DNA from: Phytophthora quininea
Lineage: Eukaryota > Oomycota > Peronosporomycetes > Peronosporales > Peronosporaceae
DNA: 64,000 nucleotides
Assembly (NCBI GenBank): GCA_011947345.1
Contig: JAAVTG010000793.1
Coordinates: 1-64,000 of the forward strand
Direction: 5' to 3'
Positions 21,531-31,929 of this stretch are shown piece by piece. The number at the start of each line of letters is the position of its first letter. The stretch's first letter is position 1. A program made the position numbers and the translations under genes. The notes beneath the pieces were generated by a model. The model saw nothing but the letters and a program-made list of their open reading frames with translations. It did no database searches and had not been told where the DNA came from.

Positions 21531-23262
21531 TACTTCCTCTGGTTGGAATTAATCACCGGAAGTTGAAACGATAGGTCATTTGATGATAGTGAGTTTTTGC
21601 TGCGATCAGAGCGCATTGGATTATAGAGTAAACAGATTGATCTATTTGTTTCCGAACAGCAGAGCACTGCCTCGGTCAGAAGCTGCTAATAGTGCTAGAG
21701 CAGACTCGTACAGCTCTCTGCTACAGCTCAAACTGATAGGAAGACGCTTGGCGCTACGAAGTTTTGCCTTCTTTAAATGCGGAAGCTTGTACCAGTTACC
21801 TCCTTCTTCACGTAGGATCGCCAGCATGCACGCCTGTAGGGTCAGGAATATGTCGTTCACGGCGTCGGCTTTCAGCTGACGAAAAGCAGTGTTCGGTGAC
21901 TCGATGAGGGCGTCAATGCCCTTTCTGAGGATGTCGTACTGGAGAGTCTGCATGGAGTTGAAAACTCCCAGGTCGAGGATGTTGAGGTCGGGCGAATTGG
22001 GTGCCTGACACAGCATTCGGATATTCCAGCCGCCTTCTTGTCCAGCTTCGACAACTGCTTGATCCCAAGGTAGCACGTGTGGCTTTGCGTTATCGTGTTG
22101 GACAAGAATCAGCTTGTGGCGATCCTTTCTTGGCCACTGGGCCTTGATTGCGGGAAATACTTTGCTTATCAAATACTCCCTGTACAAGTCTCGATCAACC
22201 GTGTCGATATTACGGGTGCAAACAGCTGCTTTGGGTCTGTTCTTGCTTGATCGTTGAGCTTCGTACTCCTCCGTGAAGGACCAGATGCCGATCTTGCCAT
22301 CTCATTGCTGCTTTCGTTGAGAGTCATACCTATATTTAAATTCAAAAGTTACTATTTTTCAAATCACCAAAATTATTCACTTACCGAGGTCGTGCTAATG
22401 CAGCCAAGAACATCGTCTTCGGTACGAACCGTTTGCTCTTCCAGAGCCTTGGAGGAGGCCCCTCGCCCTCGAACACGAGGTACGAACGCTTGTCACGATC
22501 TGAATAGAACCATTTCTCATTAACGTGCACGATGTTATGCATTAGCTCAAATTTTAGGGTCCTGTCATCGATAAACGGCAGGGTATGCTCGACGCGCTAG
22601 AGCTTGTTTTCTGGTGTCAACGCCGGCTTGATGAATGTTGTGCGACGCTTTAGCATGCCCTCCTTCACTGCCTGCCGCACCAGATGCCTGGAAACGCCAG
22701 CAAAGGCCGCTGCTCGTCTTTCAACAGCTCTATCCTCGATGGGAACACGGGCAAGCTTTTCACGCAGTTCATCACAATTCTTCCGCTTCCTGCCACAGTG
22801 TCGCTTCCTCCTGCTCTTCCATTCACATCCAACGACCCCCGCCTCGACCGTCGCGACGAAGCGCTTCCATATAGTGCTGATAGTGGTCGGATCACGCTTC
22901 ATGACCGACGCCACCTTTGCGTACACTCCCGAGGCAATTTTCGGTTGTTGCTGATCCGAAGAAGCTCGTCGATGGTGGCCTTGCGCTCTACATCAGTTAA
23001 GTTAGGCTGTAGCATGTTTTGGCAAGCAGTGAAGCAATACAGCAGGCGTGGCGGGTTCACCCCCAATGAAATTCTGCAAGTGACAGTGCGGAAAATGTTA
23101 TTGCTCCCACCAGCGGGCTCCGTTTGGCGCCAAACGGGTGGCGGTGGAAAGAGGAGACGCAAGGCTTTCATTTCCACCAATCCGGAAGGGATAAAACCCG
23201 CTCAAAACAATGCGATTGGCCAAAACGTCTGTTTCCGGTGATTATTTTAAATAGAGGAAGTA
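21531..23262 (-). mobile_element. mariner-like DNA transposon inserted in Helitron A
   Basis: Terminal inverted repeats of about 29 bp: 21531-21561 starts TACTTCCTC and ends AATCACCGGAA; 23232-23262 is its reverse complement with mismatches in the middle. Both ends carry TA, the target duplication of Tc1/mariner elements. Length 1.73 kb. With the element and one TA removed, the Helitron reading continues without shift, which fixes the boundaries to the base. Confidence 0.88.
21642..23015 (-). pseudogene. mariner transposase, decayed
   Basis: DDE/D transposase of the Tc1/mariner superfamily, on the minus strand within the TIRs. The probable start at 23015 (MLQPNLTDVERKATIDELLR) leads into the DNA-binding region (VASVMKRDPTTISTIWKRF and VSRHLVRQAVKEGMLKRRT, two helix-turn-helix-like parts). 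The first catalytic position is in IVHVNEKWFYSD, where Asn stands for the usual Asp. A long stop-rich gap follows (22440-22190), then LVQHDNAKPH with the second Asp and APNSPDLNILDLGVFNSM with the third. The C-terminus runs to 21642. The lost first Asp, frameshifts and stops make it inactive. Confidence 0.82.
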
Positions 23263-24455
23263 AAACACTACACACTGCTATCGGGGCGTCAGTTTGCTGA
23301 AGAAGAGCTGTTTACACTGGTGGCGTTTGATCGGATATTTCAATGAAAAGCATGTATACTAAAAACTTTGCGGTGTCAGCGGTTCCCATCGATGTACAGC
23401 GACTATGGATTAATCAGCGCAGATGCGTCGGGGAGGCTCTTCTAGAAAATGAGCAAAGACGACAGGGGCAGCGACCATGCGGTGCTGACCCAAGCTCGGA
23501 CGCCATAAGTTTTAAGGACCGTCGTGATTGCGTCAGCTGCAATGTGGGGCAGCAATGCAGAGCACTTTAAATGTCGATAGAAAGCGTTCGCGAATCAAAC
23601 GCGTTTTGGCACACCGGCGCTCTTCCTCACTCTCACCCCAAATACGGTCCTCAGTCATCACGCAGGTATGACCTAGGTGGATTCGCTGTTTGATATCCTA
23701 GAGGCTCGCATGGCTACTAAAGCTGGACTACGCAACGCTAGCTTGAGCAATGACTGCGCCTCAGCGCGCTTGTTCATACACAATGTTTCAAGCATGTACC
23801 CAGCTATAAAAAGTCAAATGCCATTCAACGGGCTGCTGGGTGATCTGCAGGCTTACTTCGGCATGGTGGGCATGCAGGGTCGAGGAACGCCGCACTTTCA
23901 TTTCTTGATTTGGCTGGAAGAGGCACTATCCAGCATAGTCGAGCCGGAGCGATTGATGAATGGAGAGAGCCAGAATATATTCCGCTGCCGTGTTGAATCA
24001 TACGTCGTATGTACTCACATCCCCCTTGCTATGGATCAATTTGCTTGTACAAAGTGTGATGCTTCTTACTCACACCTCGTTGAATTGAACATTCCACCAC
24101 GTTCTCGTCAAAACGTTCGGCGTTGGTTGTATAGCACGCAGTCCCATGACGCTGTCGTGGAGCCAAAACTGGTTCAATGCGGTGTTTGTATGGCACAGTT
24201 CAGTTCTCAGTATGTTTTACGCAACGTGTTACTGCAAAAGAGGCCACTACATTGGCCTCCGTGGGAACACGCTCTTACTGAACGTGAAAACGAGGTAACA
24301 GCAAACCGCGAAGTCGGCTGCCGCGACACACTGAGCCAGATAATTGATGTTGTAAACGAGCGTGAGAAGATACAAATGTATCTGAGAAGTGAGTGCATTG
24401 ATCTTACGGATAAATGGGGGCCAGCTACAAATCTTGATACGCAAGTACTGTTCAG
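23263..24455 (+). pseudogene. Helitron A Rep (HUH endonuclease) part
   Basis: Rolling-circle replication initiator. After the mariner the frame resumes with LLSGRQFAEEELF, matched by LLSGRQFAEDELF-like sequence in Helitron B. Broken frames follow to 23677, then a long open frame (23677-24460) with GLLGDLQAYFGMVGMQGRG, the HUH nuclease motif TPHFHFLIWLEEAL, and two CxxC pairs (YACTKCDAS-like CTKC near 24050 and CGVC near 24180). The HUH His pair is intact here, unlike in B. The protein is cut near 24455 by the DIRS element. Confidence 0.78.
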
Positions 24456-24681
24456 TGGTTGGCTTCCACGGACAAGACGTCGAAGACGTAGCAGTCGAAA
24501 GGGAAGCCCTCTTTTTCTGATCTGGCGAAGTAGTTGTAGAACTCGAGTTCTTATCTGTAGCAGGAGCACAAGGTCTACTGCAGTGCTCATTCTTAAATTG
24601 GTCTTCTCTCGATAACCTCACGTCTCGCTGCCTGTGCAACTCGCCTTCCGGACTCTGTAACTAAAAGAAAGGGAAACTCAA

Positions 24682-26672
24682 ATGGCTTCTGCTTTTGCCT
24701 ATGTGCTGCTACGGCCTGATGAGCTGAACACAGAAGGGTTTACCTACGGCCGCGCTTCAACCTCTGTCAGACGCGGTCTAGTCGAGGTCGAACGGATTGC
24801 AAGCGGAAGATGGTCTGGTATGGAGGCTTTCTCAGCTCAAAAGCGAGGAGCAGAGGTGGAGCGACGAAAGGTGACTGAGGATGAGGCTCTGAGCGGCATC
24901 GGGACCTACATTGGGTGCACGGTGTGCGTCGCCCGAGTTCCGCTCGGGAAACCCAAGGTTTGGGACTATGGCACGGTGGTAGGCTACTCGTGGAAGGAAG
25001 CTGTGAAGTCAGGAGTTTTGGAAGTCACTTTCGCAGACACCACCAGTGAAGTCCCGTTTCGGCAGGAAGAGCTTGAGCTTCTCACGGTCGATACGTATGC
25101 GCTGCGACCCTGCTATCAGCGTGGTGTGGCAGATATAATGCCTGCCGAAATGCGCTCGCTGCATAAAGCAGCTCATGACCACTTCAACGGCGTTCAGCAG
25201 TCGGCTAGAAGGAGTTCCACCACTGTGCTTCGGAAGTTGGCCATGAACCCGGTGGATGAAGGGCAACTCGTTCCGCTCTACGATCTGAGGAACAATCGCG
25301 TGGAATATGTGCACATTGAGCACATTCTGAATTACGTGTTTTATCACGAAGGAAAAGAAGAGCTCCAGCGGGAGTTACTGTTGCAACGACGCTATTTTCG
25401 TCGGTCACTGGGTCAACGCAGTCAGCAGAGGCCGAGCATCGCGAAGAAAGCGGCGTTGGCAACGAAGCGATGCCTCAGCTGCTCGATTCAGATGATGATA
25501 TGGAGCTTCCAGAACCCCCGGTTCCTGCTCCCAGTCCACCAAAGCGCCTCCGGGAGTCGACTCCTGTGGAGAGGGCAGATCCCGATTCCACGAGATTACT
25601 GGCGCTGCGTCGGCGGTTAGAAGACGATCCTGACATGGTCCGTGATATCGACCAGCTTATTGCTCTCCGACAAGCCAATTTGGGCCAAGGAAGTGCGTCT
25701 ACTCTGATAACAGCATCAGCAGTCGAGACAAAGTCCCAGTTCAAACCAAGTCGACAGCAAGCCGTTGTCCACAACGCAATGGTGAACGGTAAGTACTCAT
25801 CTTTTGATGCTCAATTGTTTGTCGAGTCAATGCAGACTCGAGCAAAAGACTTTGAGTTTTTGCCACACCCTGGAGTCGCTCGAGGTTTCTTTGGATGGGA
25901 TTTTGGATTTCGTGGTCTATCCGTCATGCACTTTGTGCCGATCGACGTCGAAGAAGAGAGGGACAACCTTAGGCAGCAGGACATGCTGGACTTCTCGACA
26001 AAGAACAGGCTGCCATCGGCCTCAAAAGCGATCGACTTAGTGGATATACTTGCTTCGTTGGAGGTACTCTCGCTACTCTCGCATGAGATGTACACCGCCG
26101 TGGTTGTCGATTTAGTGGATGCGGCCAGAAGATGTATGCTCCTGTTACGAAAGTCGTCAACAATGCGCGGCCCTGAAGCTGTTCCCGAGCTGGTAGCTTG
26201 GATTGACGATCGCTTCGAACAATTTAGATCTTGTCTCGCCCGTGACAGCCTTGTCGAAGCAGCAGAGGTAAAGAACCACTTCCAATTTGGGCATGAGTCG
26301 TATGCGCGAGTGGTGCACCGCATTACCAGCATCCGAGTGGAGGCCGCGCTGAAAACGACAGGGGCACACGCAACAGCCCCGCGGCCTCGTCAAAAGCAGC
26401 AAAAGTGAGATAATGTGCGGCACCAGTCGAAGCGAAAACCGCCTGTGCCTCCCGCAGTTGTTGCTGCTCTACCAATTCGCAGGGGAAAGAAGCTGTGCAT
26501 GCAATTCCTCTCCGTCGACGGCTGCCCAGGTGAAGGGGACACGTGCATCTACGACTATCGCCGTCATTTTGTGCCAACTAAGCTCCCGGAAATCGTGAAA
26601 GACTATATTGACAAAACTTACGGAGGCTTGCGAGTTACGGATGCAGTGATCAAACAGGACACGGAGGCGTGA
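24682..26672 (+). pseudogene. DIRS gag-like protein with CCCH-type zinc finger
   Basis: Starts at 24682 (MASAFAYVLLRPDELNTEGF). Near 25480 the frame shifts by one into a second long frame (25470-26408). The middle contains GFFGWDFGFRGLSVMHFVP and a helical region ending near HFQFGHESYARVVHRI. An in-frame TGA at 26406 interrupts it just before the zinc-finger part: KKLCMQFLSVDGCPGEGDTC then YRRHFVP, a C-x8-C-x6-C-x4-H-like pattern. The frame ends at 26672. The same finger and its surroundings recur in the remnant at 62752. Function by analogy: coat protein binding the element's RNA. Confidence 0.65.
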
Positions 26673-26792
26673 GGGTGCCATGATGAGGTCTCGGAGGCAA
26701 CCACAGTCAGGCCAAGATCAAAGCCTCCGTCTATCACGCCAAATGCAGAGTCGACCTTAGCGACTCAGGAGGGCTGCAGGCGTGATAAAGTT

Positions 26793-29043
26793 TTGCCGCT
26801 GCTTACTACAAGCAGGCAGGTCGGTTGGCCAGGTGTGCACGGTAGGCACACTGTTGGCGATGTTGAGCCGCTGAAGAGTTCCTTCAGGCAGGTCAGTTGG
26901 CCCAGCGGCAGCGAAATACTGGCTGGTTGCGTACAACACCAAGTGCGACCCACAGAATTGGTGGAGGGACCGCTCGATAGGAATCGTTCGGAAGGCCAGA
27001 TGCAAGTCCATGTACCGCGAATGCAACATCGGTATCTGCAAACCTTACTGGTGAGGGAGCGGCTTCTTGGTTTGCTCCGACATAAATCACGGAGCTATCT
27101 GGCAGCGGTCATGGATCAGTATGATGTGGAGCCACCAATGCCTAGCGCGCCGCATACCAAATGTGGTGCTTCAGTGTCATATCAAATTGACAGGTCAAAG
27201 CAATCCGCGTACAGTGAATTGCTCCGTCGTTCGCGCATGCGACTTCCAGACTTCGTCCGCCTACTGCGGGGAGAATCTGCGCAAGACCCTCGACCCAATA
27301 AAGCGCTGTCGGTTCCTGATCATTTGCCGTGCTGGAGAACGTACAAATATCGGGCTGAATGGCAGCAGCTTGTGGCACACAGTGTGTGTCCAAAATGGTC
27401 TGCCCCATTTGCCCAGCAAGAGCGGCCACCTTCTAATCACGGGACAGCACTTAGAGCGTTAAACGCGGTCGTGAAAAGCCTGCGCAAAGGACAAGATGAC
27501 GATCGGTATTTGATCCTGGACATCGATCTCTTATCAACATTAGATGGAGTCACCTGCAGCCCTTTTGGTGCGGTTCAAAAGGGAGGCTGATCTCACCAAG
27601 GATGCACGGGTGATACATGACTTATCTCACCCACGAGGCACTGGTGAGTCTGTAAACGATCATAGCCAGGAAGAACCAGCGATTTCGGTATCGTACGACG
27701 GAGCTGCTAGACTTGCGCGTCGAATTCTAGACGTTAAGGAGGAATGCCCTGGTTCAGGTCGAATGTCAACGGGAGATGTAGCGGGAGCTTTTCGAAATAT
27801 CCCGATCGCTGCTGATGATGTGGGTCGTTTTGCCGGGGTCATCCCCGAACTTGGCATTTTGGTCATTGACTTATGCTGCCCCTTTGGATGGGCGGAGTCG
27901 CCAATGCACTACTGGACAGCCGGAGGTGCGATTGTACATCTACACAAAAATTCGTCGCCCACGTGGAAAGATCAACCTTTGTCTGGGTCGGACAGATACG
28001 ACGGTAAAGCTTGGTGTGACGATCATGTTTGTATAGAGCCGGATACTGGCTCACGGTTAGCTGAGGCAAGTATTGCGCTTCGAACTGCGATGGTCTCGAT
28101 CCTCGGTCCGCATGCGTGCAATGATGACAAGTTTACGCCGTGGTTTACTAAAGGAAAAGCCTTGGGACTTTACTGGAACCTCAAAACCTTGACGCTTTCG
28201 ATGCCGGCAGAAAAGATCGACAAAGCATTGGGCCGACTAAGTGATATGCAAAACGCTCAAATTGCATCTCGTCGTCAACTAAACAAACTGCTCGGAAGCC
28301 TTCGGCATGTGGCTACATGTGTGCGAGCCGCTGCTCCCTTTTACCAGCGAATTGCAGCACTCGCACGCCAAACTAGCAGGTATCACCCCTCCGCGATTAC
28401 CCGCGAAGTTCGCGAGGATTTACGATGGTTCAGCGCAATTCTTCGCGTCGGTCGGTTGAATTCTGTTTCCCTAGCTCGCTTCATCGATTCAAAAGCTCCA
28501 GATCATCATATCTACATGGATGCGAGTAATCGGGGACTTTGTGCACTTTGGCCAGCAAAACGACAATATTTACAAGTTGAGTTTGACGAGGAAGAACTCG
28601 CCCAGATTGCCAAGTTCAATGATTCAGTCTCCGATGAATTCAGTATCAATATCCGTGAACTAATGAGCGCAGTGTTCGCGTCAGTTGTATGGGGATCACA
28701 ATGGTCACAGCTGGAGCAGTTGACCTCGGGTCACGTGCGATTTTGGATAGATAATACTAGCGCAGTGGCGTGGGCTAATCGGCGTTCCAGTCGGAACGCA
28801 TTTGCTCAAATGCTGCTTCGAGTGATTGGTTTCCTAGAAGTGCGCTATGATTTTTATTCCTCCGCTACACATGTACCCGGTGTGGACAATGTCATGGCCG
28901 ATGCGGGCAGCAGGGTGTGGCAAACTGAAGATCACGCTCGTTTATTTGCTGACATGTCGTGTGCATGGCTGCAGGTCAATGTCCCTCGGAGCTCGAGAAA
29001 ACTCTCCAAGCTCTGGGAGCAATGCTCCGAGCTGGAGCTCTAG
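26793..29043 (+). pseudogene. DIRS reverse transcriptase / RNase H, one frameshift
   Basis: Copies element RNA into DNA. The upstream frame (26793-27590) includes RLLRGESAQDPRPNKAL and ILDIDLLSTLDGVTCSPFGA; after one base shift in an A/G run near 27580 the second frame runs 27544-29043 with ARVIHDLSHPRG, MSTGDVAGAFRNIPI, and the polymerase site as KAWCDDHVCIEPD. RNase H follows with HHIYMDASNRGLCALW, FSINIRELMSAVF, VRFWIDNTSAVAWANRRS and HVPGVDNVMADAGSR, all catalytic acids present. Bases 26793-27000 do not look like RT (see LRR-like finding). The end overlaps the recombinase frame by 85 bases. Confidence 0.85.
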
Positions 29044-30017
29044 CTGATACTTCACGTGTGCAATACAGAAGATCGTGGAATCAATGGCAAAAATGGTGTA
29101 CCTTGATGGGATACAACCCGTGGCTTGCACGTGACGCGTTGGATGCTAACGCAGCTCAGTTAGGGGCTTTCGCCGTGTATCTGTGGAGATTCGGTATGAA
29201 CCGTGCTGGTATTGGAAACACTTATTCAACCATATGCAGCAAACTCGGTGCAGTGCGCTGGTTTCACAAGAACACAGCGGGATACGATCCCGGTGTGAAT
29301 GCCGGACATGCAATTTTATTGCGAGGAATCCGCAAGTTCACGGATCCAGTACGCAAGCAACAGCCTGTTACACCCGATCTACTCCGTATTACTTTACGCC
29401 AGCTTAATCTACGGCTTCCTCGTGAGCAACTTTTGTGGGGCGGGCTGGTGCTCGCATACTTTTTCCTGTTGCGCCGGTCGGAGTACTTGTACATTGGTAA
29501 ACAGTATCATCAGTATGTGTTACGACTGGGTGATCTGGTGTTCAAGGATAGCAAAGGTAACCAGGTTCGGCCGCGTCATGCCGAGGTGGTGGGTATCCGT
29601 CTGCTTGGTGCGAAAAACAACCAATATGTGCGAGAGGAACTACGGTACCATAATCGGTCTGGAGATGCCGTGTTATGCCCAGTGTTAGCGGCTCGGTGGA
29701 TCCGAAAAGGAGCTAAAGCGTTTGGAACGAAACCCGATCAACCAGCGTTGTCAATCGGCCCAGGATCCGGAATTACAGCAGAAGAAGTTGCCTCGGCGCT
29801 GAGGAAAGCAGCGACTACGGCAGGCCTCAATTCAAAATTGTACTCGACGCATTCCATTCGGATAGGCGGCGCTACAGAGTTAATGAATGCGGGGGCGGAT
29901 CGGTTGGTGATCAAGCTAATGGGAAGGTGGCTGTCAAACGCTTTTGAAGGCTATCCTACCCTAACAGCAGCTGGATCCTCGAATCTTTCAAAGTTGATGT
30001 GCAAGTCATCGCTCTAA
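28959..30017 (+). CDS. DIRS tyrosine recombinase, intact
   Basis: Integrates the circular DNA intermediate of the element. The 352-residue frame is unbroken. N-terminal SAM-like domain: SRVQYRRSWNQWQKWCTLMG. Catalytic residues: Arg in FLLRRSEYLYIG, the HxxR box in STHSIRIGGATELMNAG, Trp in KLMGRWLS and the nucleophile Tyr in FEGYPTL. The exact start is unclear because the frame overlaps the RT gene; the first few residues may not be translated. This is the best-preserved transposon gene in the window, so the DIRS insertion is probably fairly recent. Confidence 0.88.
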   Translation: MCMAAGQCPSELEKTLQALGAMLRAGALADTSRVQYRRSWNQWQKWCTLMGYNPWLARDALDANAAQLGAFAVYLWRFGMNRAGIGNTYSTICSKLGAVRWFHKNTAGYDPGVNAGHAILLRGIRKFTDPVRKQQPVTPDLLRITLRQLNLRLPREQLLWGGLVLAYFFLLRRSEYLYIGKQYHQYVLRLGDLVFKDSKGNQVRPRHAEVVGIRLLGAKNNQYVREELRYHNRSGDAVLCPVLAARWIRKGAKAFGTKPDQPALSIGPGSGITAEEVASALRKAATTAGLNSKLYSTHSIRIGGATELMNAGADRLVIKLMGRWLSNAFEGYPTLTAAGSSNLSKLMCKSSL

Positions 30018-30154
30018 CACACTCAAAGCACGTGATCACTTTCACAGGAGTGCGGGTAGCGTTGTGGTGGGAAACTATGGGGCTCACCACTCCACAACCC
30101 GAGAGAGAGAGCCAAGGAAAATGAAGTTGCATTTCCCCCAACAAGCCGCGGTCA

Positions 30155-31675
30155 TTGAAAATGCTAATAGCTACCAAATGGTAGTCTGCAGGAGCAATGA
30201 CGATCCGTTTCAGAATGGCGCTTTGACAAGACTGCTAGAAGTGACACCCCCAATGCTATTAGACAGCAGGATGACGAGAGAAAATATTGATTATATGGTT
30301 TCGGTGTTAGTTGCCTTGCTTAATCGGCTCTGGTGGTGCCATACGAGCAGCTGTATCAAGAACGACTGTAAACGACTCGCACTGTAGATATCTCTATCCT
30401 CGCGAGCGTGTGGTGAGGACCACGTTCGACCTCACAGGGATTAATCTGAAGTGGAGTGTTGCTCATGAATACGTGAATGGTTACAACTACGAGATTATGG
30501 CTGAATTTAAATGCAACCACGACATCCAGTTTCTACTGAGCAGGAAGGATGCCTCTGATCGCATTCACTACTGTACCAAACACGTCACTAAGCAACAAAA
30601 GAGGCTTGATTCGGTGGTTGTGATGGCGTTGGCGGCTTGTCAACGGCGCCAAGAGCGAGAACGTATAGCAGCATGCATTGACGAGTCTGCTGCACCTGAC
30701 GATATTGCTAGAAAGCGTGTGGCGTCTATGGTGTATACCGTGACGAATCGGCAAGAAGTCGCGGGCCCTTTAGCTGCACTCTACCTGTACCGAAACTCAT
30801 GCTGTTCGAAAGTTAAAGATGCGCGTATATATCTCTTCGTGAGATTACAATATTTATCAACTTTGTTCAACAGAGGAACAATCCAGCCCCTCATTAATTA
30901 ACGCGACGAATCTGGAAAGTCTCCATATCTAGCTGTCTCGTTCTTAGAAGATTACATCTACCACCCATACAAGCTACCCGACGTGAATGTCTACGAATTT
31001 GCGATGTACTACTTTCGAAAGAAAGATCCCTTTTCACGTGAGGGCTCGCAGCCGTTCAAGCCTAACTACCCATTGCATCACTCGCATAACCTCAACAAGC
31101 ACTAGAAAGAACTAGTGCCTGTTATCCAGGGATTTCGCGTGCCATACGTCGTGAACCCCCCAGATGATATTATTTACAAACGCGCGATCTTATCTCTTCA
31201 GCTGTTTCAGCCCTTTCGGGCACTGGAAGATTTAATTGGTGTCTCGGCGAACTCTGGGGGCAGTGGTTACAAGCCTGGTACCGACACGAAGTAAATTTGT
31301 GACAGACATAACGAATCACATTGATGACTGTTACTGTGGGGTAGAGCTCAAACAGAGCAGCTGACTGCTTCTGTTCCTCCTGGCTCTACCGGATTGCTCA
31401 TGGGAAGCGAGGGCAATGATAGTGATAGTGATTCGCTTTTTAGTGGTGTGGACTTTGACGGCGATAAAGATGACTTCATCGATCCTGGCGACGGATCCAC
31501 CTTCATAAATCCCTGGCATAACCAGATAATAGAAGGTGATGTTATACCGGAGAGCCTAACACCCCACCCTGGCACATGCCCTACATCACCTGAGCCTGAT
31601 ACTCGTACAAGAAATCTCATGGATATGTTTCGTTCCTGTCAAATGCTCGAGCAGAGCGCCAAAAGCATGTCATGA
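30155..31675 (+). pseudogene. Helitron A Rep, C-terminal part
   Basis: Resumes after the DIRS element with DDPFQNGALTRLLEVTPPML (B: DEDPFQNDGLTRLIEALPPML). The frame from 30311 has the core LLSRKDASDRIHYCTKHVTK; the Rep tyrosine motif YxxKYxxK is present as YCTKHVTK, so the second Tyr is His here but is Tyr in B. Downstream are KRVASMVYTVTNRQEVAGPL, then in other frames VSFLEDYIYHPYKLPDVNVY, VIQGFRVPYVVNPPDDI and an acidic Ser/Asp-rich stretch (31400-31520). Stops at 30900 and 31105 and frameshifts break it. Confidence 0.7.
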
Positions 31676-31929
31676 TGCTCCCCATAACACTCGAATCCAG
31701 CATCCACAAGACCAACACAACCTCTTTTCCAAGCCTTCACTCCCCAATGCGCTCTACTCTTCAACCATACGTAGATTGTGTAAGTGATGTGCTTGAAGTT
31801 GCATTTGTAGTTGAGGTTTAGCGTTAGCGTGTAGAAGCCTTCCTACTTCCCGGTTAACCTCTCAATTCATTCTCATTTTTTCCAGCTACAACTCAAGTCA
31901 AGCTTCTATGACTGCAACTCAAGCGGAAA

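Larger units (their letters stand above)
24455..30155 (+). mobile_element. DIRS-type (tyrosine recombinase) retrotransposon inserted in Helitron A
   Basis: Three consecutive plus-strand genes (gag-like, reverse transcriptase/RNase H, tyrosine recombinase) with RT and recombinase frames overlapping, as in DIRS elements. Ends are set only by where similarity to the Helitron stops and resumes (VNEREKIQ... before, NANSYQMVVCRSNDDPFQN after), so they are good to a few tens of bases. I could not find the inverted LTRs or split direct repeats; a 7-bp inverted pair GTTGTGG/CCACAAC lies at 30060-30105 near the right end. Confidence 0.8.
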
